Shown here piece after piece: positions 6,728 to 10,664 of a DNA stretch of 10,664 nucleotides. Numbering within the stretch: position 1 is the stretch's first letter; every line of letters starts with the position of its first letter. The notes below the pieces were generated by a model, which saw only the letters and a program-made list of their open reading frames with translations, ran no database searches and was not told the origin of the DNA. The translations under genes were made by a program, and so were the position numbers. Source of the stretch: Nitrososphaerota archaeon (lineage in GTDB: Archaea > Thermoproteota > Nitrososphaeria > Nitrososphaerales > Gagatemarchaeaceae); assembly GCA_005877225.1 (NCBI GenBank), contig VBPK01000004.1, forward strand, positions 1 through 10,664, in the 5' to 3' direction.

Positions 6728-7961
6728 TCGTCCGAGACCTCTCCTCCCCGTAGGAGACTAGTGTTACCCTTGCTTTCAGCTGGTCTTCAAGTAACCCGAT
6801 GAAGGACTCGACCGCGCTGGGGAGATGACCGTCAGTCATCTCGGCGTGAAATAACGGTTTCAGCTCCCGGTACACCGGCTTGACGTCCTCGATGAAAGGG
6901 AGCGCCTCGTAAAAATCGTCAATCTCCCTCCCGTCGAGCCGATAGGCGATGCAGACCTTCAACTCCTTTGCGTGCTCCAGGACGTCGACCGTCGAGACGG
7001 CGATTTCCTTCACACCGTTGAGGCGAGCCGCGTACTTCAGGGCCACAAGGTCGAGCCACCCCACCCTCCGCGGTCGACCCGTGGTGGCTCCGTACTCGCT
7101 CCCGACCTCGCGAATCTTCTCGCCGAGGCGCCCCCTGATCTCGGTGGGGAAGGGGCCCGCCCCGACCCTGGTCGTGTAACACTTCAGGACTCCCAGGACA
7201 TCGGTGTTTGTCGAGACGCCGAGGCCTGCGGCCGCGTAATTTGCGATCGTGGGAGCGCCGGTTACGTAAGGGTAGGTACCGTAGAAGACGTCGAGAAGTG
7301 TCCCCTGAGAGCCTTCGAAGATCACCGCCTTCCCGTCCTCGTTGAGTTCGGCGATCCTCGAAGCGACGTCACCCAGCTTCTCCTTCAGGACTTTCCGAGA
7401 GAGTCTCAGCCAGTCGCGGAGGCTCGGCGGTGGTTCTCTCAGAAAGCGGTGAAAAGTCCGAGCCGAATTGAAGTCGAAGTTGTTGGAGAAGACGTCGATG
7501 GCCCTGGGGGCGAGGCGGAGCGCTCTCATCGCGTATGCGGGCCCGACTCCTCTCCGTGTCGTGCCGAGGGGGCGTGCACCCCTCATCTCCTCGATCGCCA
7601 CATCCATGACCTTCTCGAAGGGGGTCACGAGTGTGCACCTTCCGTCCACACGGAGGTCTGCGTGAGTTCCTCTCCCCTCCAGAAGGGCGAGCTCCTCAGA
7701 GAGGACGACGGGGTCGACGGCAACTCCCGAACCTATCAGCAGCTCCTTTCCCTTCGGAGCTCCCGAGGGCAGGAGGTGAAAGATGTGCCTCTCTCCGCCG
7801 ATGACTATTGTGTGACCCGCGTTGCTCCCTCCGTTGAAGCGGGCGACCGCCTCGAAGTCGTCCGCGATGTAGTCGACTATCTTGCCCTTTCCCTCGTCTC
7901 CCCATTGGAGGCCGACTATCGTGGCGTTTTTCTTCTTCTTCGCCTTAGACAACTTTCTCAA
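6717..7961 (-). CDS. purA: adenylosuccinate synthetase
   Basis: PurA joins IMP and aspartate with GTP to form adenylosuccinate, the first committed step from IMP to AMP. The 414-residue protein shows the P-loop-like GDEGKGK (21-27, with the expected catalytic Asp22), NAGHT with His50, GTTRRGVGPAY (133-143), EGSQGTLLD (216-224), GTYPYVTGAP, TRVGAGPFPTEIRG and the GTP/IMP-site motif GATTGRPRRVGWLD (291-304). Compared with the E. coli enzyme, some near-invariant positions differ (GGHNAGH reads GGSNAGH, TRVGEGP reads TRVGAGP), which probably reflects lineage divergence. There is no ATG. Two in-frame TTG codons, 7959-7961 and 7950-7952, both overlap the end of guaB, by 17 or 8 bases. The first gives a Lys-rich extension (RKLSKAKKKK) before the conserved ATIVGLQWGDEGKG, and the second keeps most of it. 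Translation is presumably coupled to guaB. The downstream purB start lies within its last codons. Confidence 0.95.
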   Translation of the reverse strand: MRKLSKAKKKKNATIVGLQWGDEGKGKIVDYIADDFEAVARFNGGSNAGHTIVIGGERHIFHLLPSGAPKGKELLIGSGVAVDPVVLSEELALLEGRGTHADLRVDGRCTLVTPFEKVMDVAIEEMRGARPLGTTRRGVGPAYAMRALRLAPRAIDVFSNNFDFNSARTFHRFLREPPPSLRDWLRLSRKVLKEKLGDVASRIAELNEDGKAVIFEGSQGTLLDVFYGTYPYVTGAPTIANYAAAGLGVSTNTDVLGVLKCYTTRVGAGPFPTEIRGRLGEKIREVGSEYGATTGRPRRVGWLDLVALKYAARLNGVKEIAVSTVDVLEHAKELKVCIAYRLDGREIDDFYEALPFIEDVKPVYRELKPLFHAEMTDGHLPSAVESFIGLLEDQLKARVTLVSYGEERSRTIER

Positions 7962-9417
7962 TGTCGTGCGGGCGGCTCTCCTTGAGCCCGGCCTCGGACA
8001 TCCTCAAGAACTCGGCCCCCCTCTGCAGCTCTGTTATCGTCTTCGCGCCACAGTAGGACATCCCCGAGCGGAGCCCACCAACGAGCTGGCGAACGACCTC
8101 CTCGACCTTTCCTTTGTAAGGAATCAACCCCTCGACCCCCTCGGGGACGCTCTCCTCGACAACCTCTTCGACGAGCCCGTTCTTGGACGAAGCCCCGTTC
8201 GAGTCCCTAACCTTCCTGTCGATTGATGCCTCGAGCGATGCCATTCCGCGCGTCAGCTTGTACCTGACCCCCTCACGCAGTATTGTCGGGCCGGGGCTCT
8301 CCTCGGTTCCTGCGAAGAGGCTTCCAATCATGACGGTCGAGGCGCCAGCGGCGAGAGACTTCGTAACATCTCCCGGATTCCTTACCCCGCCGTCGGCGAT
8401 TACGGGAATGTCGTTTTCTGCGGCCGCGTTCGCGCTATCGATGATCGCCGTGAGCTGGGGAACGCCGACTCCGGTGACGATGCGAGTGATACAGATGCTC
8501 CCCGAACCAACGCCGACCTTCACCGCGTCGGCACCCGCCTTGATCAGGTCGCTCGTCCCCCTCGAGGTTGCCACGTTCCCGGCCACAACATCGACTTGCC
8601 CTAGTCGCCTCCGAATCTCCTTCACTGTGTCAATCGCGTTTGCCGAGTGGCCGTGAGCGATGTCGACGACGAGAGCGTCTACGTCGACCTCCAGCAACTT
8701 CTCCGCCCTGTGCATGTAATCTCCCTTCACGCCTATTGCGGCGGCAACCCTCAGCCGCCCCTTCGCGTCTTTCGTGGCCATCGGGAATTGTCTCCGTTTG
8801 ACAATGTCCTTCGACGTAATGAGCCCGGCTAGCCTGCCATCCCTCTCCAGGATTGGTAGCTTCTCGATCTTGTTCTTCCGCAGCAGCTCCTTCGCCTGCT
8901 CCATCGTGACGCCCTTCTGAGCGGTGATGAGGTTTCCAAGGGGAGTCATCACCTCGCTGATCTTCACGCTGAGGTCCTCCTCGAGGTGGATGTCGCGCCT
9001 GGTGACGAGCCCGGCGACTCTTCTATCGGCGTAGAGGACCACGATGCCTCCTATATCGTGTTTCCTGATTACTTCGAGAGCCTCCCCCACGGTGCGGTCT
9101 GGCAGGAGGGTGATCGGGTCCTCAATCACAATCCCTTCGGACCTTTTGACCTTCGAGACTTCTGCGACCTGGTCTGCGACCGGGAGGAACCTGTGGATGA
9201 CGCCTATCCCGCCGAGGCGGGCGAGGGCAATCGCCATCGACGACTCGGTCACGGTGTCCATGTTGGCGCTGACGATGGGGATGCTCATCGAGATGTTTCG
9301 TGAGAACTTCGTCGTGGTGCTTACGTCCTTGCGCGACTTGATCTCGGAGTATTTGGGAACGAGCAGGACGTCATCGTAAGTGAGGCCCGTCCGGAACTCT
9401 TGGTGAGAAACCCTCAC
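7945..9417 (-). CDS. guaB: IMP dehydrogenase family protein with CBS domains, lacking the Arg-Tyr dyad
   Basis: The family oxidises IMP to XMP with NAD, the first step to GMP. The 490-residue protein has the normal layout: N-terminal barrel start (LTYDDVLLVP, VSANMDTVTES), a pair of CBS domains at about 95-205, then the rest of the barrel. It has VDIAHGHS, VVAGNVATSRG, the catalytic loop GSGSICITRIVTGVGVPQ with Cys309 and Thr311, IADGGVRNPGD, GSLFAGTEESPG, RGMASLEAS, VPEGVEG and VGGLRSGMSYCGA. In the mobile flap, SSKN-G414-L415 aligns without gaps to human IMPDH2 SSQN-R429-Y430, so the catalytic Arg-Tyr pair is missing. GMP reductases also lack this pair, so the direction of the reaction is uncertain; length and CBS domains favour the IMP dehydrogenase branch. 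The GTG start at 9415-9417 has a TATA box 27 bases upstream, so the operon is probably transcribed leaderless. It is the first gene of guaB-purA-purB. Confidence 0.9.
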   Translation of the reverse strand: MRVSHQEFRTGLTYDDVLLVPKYSEIKSRKDVSTTTKFSRNISMSIPIVSANMDTVTESSMAIALARLGGIGVIHRFLPVADQVAEVSKVKRSEGIVIEDPITLLPDRTVGEALEVIRKHDIGGIVVLYADRRVAGLVTRRDIHLEEDLSVKISEVMTPLGNLITAQKGVTMEQAKELLRKNKIEKLPILERDGRLAGLITSKDIVKRRQFPMATKDAKGRLRVAAAIGVKGDYMHRAEKLLEVDVDALVVDIAHGHSANAIDTVKEIRRRLGQVDVVAGNVATSRGTSDLIKAGADAVKVGVGSGSICITRIVTGVGVPQLTAIIDSANAAAENDIPVIADGGVRNPGDVTKSLAAGASTVMIGSLFAGTEESPGPTILREGVRYKLTRGMASLEASIDRKVRDSNGASSKNGLVEEVVEESVPEGVEGLIPYKGKVEEVVRQLVGGLRSGMSYCGAKTITELQRGAEFLRMSEAGLKESRPHDIEKVV

Positions 9418-9439
9418 TTGACTGCGCCAAGGGTTCTGG

Positions 9440-9448
9440 GTTTATAGG
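9440..9448 (-). promoter_or_regulatory. TATA box of the guaB-purA-purB operon
   Basis: On the minus strand this reads CCTATAAAC, preceded by a purine-rich BRE-like stretch (GGAAAAACG). Its centre is 27 bases before the guaB GTG at 9417, giving a leaderless transcript. No other promoter is visible within the overlapping operon. Confidence 0.6.
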
Positions 9449-9494
9449 CGTTTTTCCGTCGAACACATTGCAATATTCTCTGCGCTGAGTCATC

Positions 9495-9519
9495 TATCTG
9501 AGAATAATGCTATGAGTTC
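9495..9519 (+). repeat. diverged direct repeat, copy 1 (encodes SENNAMSS)
   Basis: This 25-base segment matches 10272-10296 at 21 of 25 positions. In the frame starting at 9497 it reads Ser-Glu-Asn-Asn-Ala-Met-Ser-Ser, and the other copy reads the same peptide; including the base just beyond the repeat, all five differences across those eight codons are synonymous third-position changes. That pattern points to descent from protein-coding sequence, although neither copy now sits in a convincing gene. Similarity does not extend beyond this core. Confidence 0.45.
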
Positions 9520-9610
9520 CCAAGCTGTAGGCATTCATGGGACGACACACTGGTGCCGTTGGCAAGGGGATGATCTAATTTCGGGATAGCAGAAGCCTAA
9601 CAATCCTTCA

Positions 9611-9620
9611 AAATACTTAT
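9611..9620 (+). promoter_or_regulatory. possible TATA-like box for the NTF2-like membrane protein
   Basis: AAATACTTAT would place a transcript start near 9643, giving a leader of about 45 bases before TTG 9690. That leader contains AGAGGAGGA, but 29 bases ahead of the TTG. The fit is weaker than for the other promoters in the window. Confidence 0.3.
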
Positions 9621-9689
9621 CTGCCTGTGTGCCATCTGATTACTAGATGTAAGAGGAGGATAAGCAGGTAGGTCTGGTGTGTCAAGAAG

Positions 9690-10271
9690 TTGAGCGATGT
9701 GGATGTGTCGTATGCGAAAAAAAGATTTCTCGCAGCCGTACTCTTGACGGTGATCGTGGTGGGGAGTACAACCTTTCTCACGACCTACCTTCTATCGAGC
9801 TCATTCAGCCCTTCCAACACCTTAACTGCCTCCGCTCAGGTCGGGAGCACTTTTCTCGCTCATCTCCGCAACATAGAGTCCAAGAACGATTCTGCAGTGA
9901 CGAGGGAATATGCGGATAATGCAACACTCACCATAAGGGCCACTACGCCCGACAATATTTCCACTGCCGGGACACACAGCGGAGTCGGGAACATTAGTGA
10001 GTACTGGTGCGCCTATATTCTGTGCGATTCCGACACTGCTCCGTTTACTATTGAGAATGTTACCTACACGATGAAAGCTACAGGAAGGACGGCGGTCGTA
10101 AACGCAACATTCTACATGAACGGATCCCCGATATGCAAATTCCAATCACTCGTAACTGTGACTGCGTCTTACGTAGGATCAGGTAGTAAGTGGTTGATAT
10201 CAGACGAAAGTTGGAATATTAGAGACGTGCATGGAACGTTGTGCGCCGGATCGAGTTCCGGCCGCATGTAG
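9690..10271 (+). CDS. membrane-anchored extracellular protein with NTF2/SnoaL-like domain
   Basis: A 193-residue protein of unknown function. A short basic cytoplasmic N-terminus (AKKRF) is followed by one hydrophobic segment at about residues 14-35 (FLAAVLLTVIVVGSTTFLTT), acting as an uncleaved signal anchor or signal peptide. The outside part (about 40-193) looks like an NTF2/SnoaL-type cone fold. It has an initial helix with FLAHLRNIESKNDSAVTREY, then ADNATLTI, a glycine turn, an NISEYW helix, and strands ending in KWLISDESWNIRD. Seven N-glycosylation sequons (Asn66, 77, 89, 101, 123, 138, 144) and four cysteines (107, 112, 149, 185) fit an extracellular glycoprotein. TTG 9690 is the first possible start after an in-frame TAG at 9669; GTG 9699 or 9705 are alternatives and would keep the anchor. 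It is alone in a more AT-rich region, flanked by the two copies of a diverged repeat, consistent with an accessory gene. The fold call is by pattern only. Confidence 0.7.
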   Translation: MSDVDVSYAKKRFLAAVLLTVIVVGSTTFLTTYLLSSSFSPSNTLTASAQVGSTFLAHLRNIESKNDSAVTREYADNATLTIRATTPDNISTAGTHSGVGNISEYWCAYILCDSDTAPFTIENVTYTMKATGRTAVVNATFYMNGSPICKFQSLVTVTASYVGSGSKWLISDESWNIRDVHGTLCAGSSSGRM

Positions 10272-10296
10272 TATCTGAAAATAACGCAATGAGCTC
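10272..10296 (+). repeat. diverged direct repeat, copy 2 (encodes SENNAMSS)
   Basis: This is the second copy of the element at 9495-9519, lying directly after the stop codon of the NTF2-like gene. It falls within a 64-codon frame (GTG 10241 to TAA 10435) that overlaps the end of that gene. Downstream that frame is Ser/Pro-rich, then charged (RSWPEDPNDAGRDPRPF), and it resembles no family I know. It could be a short gene, a remnant of a longer one, or chance. Confidence 0.4.
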
Positions 10297-10442
10297 GTCA
10301 CCGTCTCCATCGTTTGGCCGGTCGTATATGGGGTTGGGTATCGATATGAATCTGGTACGTTCTTGGCCTGAAGATCCAAATGACGCGGGCCGGGACCCGA
10401 GACCATTCTTAGCGAACAGCTGCAAGATGAGCTAAGGTCGGA

Positions 10443-10664
10443 CTACGGCGTCTCCTGAACGTAATACGTGGGGTAGAAAACCCCCTCGTAACCCTCCCTT
10501 ATCACGCCGTGACCCCGAGCCGGACAAAGGATGACGGTTGCAGGATCGCTTGGTCCCGAAGACCGTTGAATCATCAATCGAACAAACTCAGACGTGTGTA
10601 TGTAGGTTCGTTCTGAAGTTGCCTCGATCATCCCTCTATCATAGTGCTGGTCAAGCGTAATCTT
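10443..10664 (-). CDS. possible uncharacterised protein (5' partial, runs off the right edge)
   Basis: On the minus strand a frame is open from the right edge to TAG at 10443-10445, giving 73 codons. An internal ATG sits at 10629-10631, but the frame continues upstream (KITLDQHYDRG), so the gene, if real, starts outside the window. The visible C-terminal part includes YIHTSEFVRLMIQ, ATVILCPARGHGVIREG and YEGVFYPTYYVQETP, a mix of hydrophobic strand-like and aromatic residues that looks protein-like. No motif or family is recognised. The 171 bases between it and the NTF2-like gene hold only the repeat copy described above and a weak GGGG/CCCC hairpin at 10470-10484. This may be a real gene end or a chance open frame. 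Confidence 0.35.
   Translation of the reverse strand, partial: KITLDQHYDRGMIEATSERTYIHTSEFVRLMIQRSSGPSDPATVILCPARGHGVIREGYEGVFYPTYYVQETP

Larger units (their letters stand above)
9449..9689. other. intergenic region, AT-richer than the operons, with a coding-like remnant
   Basis: About 240 bases without a confident gene. It holds one copy of a diverged duplication (9495-9519) inside a frame open from 9422 to a TAG after 9570, without a start except ATG 9512. Next comes a TATA-like stretch at 9611-9620 and a Shine-Dalgarno-like AGAGGAGGA (9652-9660) that has no start codon at normal distance. An ATG at 9647 runs straight into TAA. I see no RNA gene or terminator hairpin here. Confidence 0.4.

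Noticed and set aside
6972..7985. 337-codon plus-strand frame opposite purA
   Set aside because: Long only because GC-rich coding DNA lacks stops on the other strand; PurA motifs are unambiguous on the minus strand.
9677..9919. GTG-started frame with CGCVVC cysteines overlapping the NTF2-like gene
   Set aside because: The cysteine pattern comes from an out-of-frame reading; the overlapping frame has a clear membrane anchor and domain pattern.
10470..10484. GGGG/CCCC hairpin as a terminator
   Set aside because: Only a four-pair stem with a seven-base loop and no following T-run, and it lies inside a possible coding frame.
9449..10664. tRNA, CRISPR array or insertion sequence in the AT-richer end
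   Set aside because: No T-loop or anticodon-arm pattern, no regularly spaced repeats, no terminal inverted repeats and no transposase-like frame were found by eye; the only repeat is a diverged, coding-like pair.

Overview
The window is a gene-dense, fairly GC-rich stretch of an archaeal chromosome. Evidence for an archaeon: archaeal-type ribosomal proteins S4 and S11, a deoxyhypusine synthase (an enzyme of archaea and eukaryotes), and several genes with a TATA-like box about 27-29 bases before the start codon and almost no leader. The lineage is not certain; a Thermoproteota/Nitrososphaeria-like or Thermoplasmata-like origin would fit, but I cannot prove either.

Layout. (1) 1-856, plus: the end of a ribosomal protein operon, rps4 (5' end outside the window) then rps11. 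rps11 has no ATG, GTG or TTG start and probably begins at a CTG behind a strong Shine-Dalgarno sequence. (2) 857-1807, minus: a winged-helix regulator with an S-layer-like C-terminal domain and a terminal EF-hand-type loop, abutting rps11 tail to tail. (3) 1808-1971: a divergent promoter region with two TATA boxes and three copies of ACCATGC. (4) 1972-5421, plus: glmS, a SAM methyltransferase whose reading frame opens directly after the glmS stop without a usable start, and deoxyhypusine synthase with its own promoter. (5) 5411-9417, minus: a tight overlapping operon, guaB-like, purA, purB, all acting on IMP, its precursor or its products. (6) 9418-10664: a visibly more AT-rich, gene-poor accessory-looking region. 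It holds one membrane-anchored, sequon-rich NTF2-like protein, a diverged 24-base duplication that looks like protein-coding sequence, and a possible partial gene entering from the right on the minus strand.

How the genes fit together. PurA and PurB turn IMP into AMP. The guaB-like enzyme should make XMP from IMP, but its catalytic Arg-Tyr pair is replaced by Gly-Leu, so its direction and activity are open; a GMP reductase-like role would feed IMP to PurA and PurB. GlmS makes glucosamine-6-phosphate, the precursor of UDP-GlcNAc for surface glycans, and is divergent from a regulator that carries an S-layer-like domain. No CRISPR array, tRNA, rRNA, transposase or clear insertion sequence is visible.
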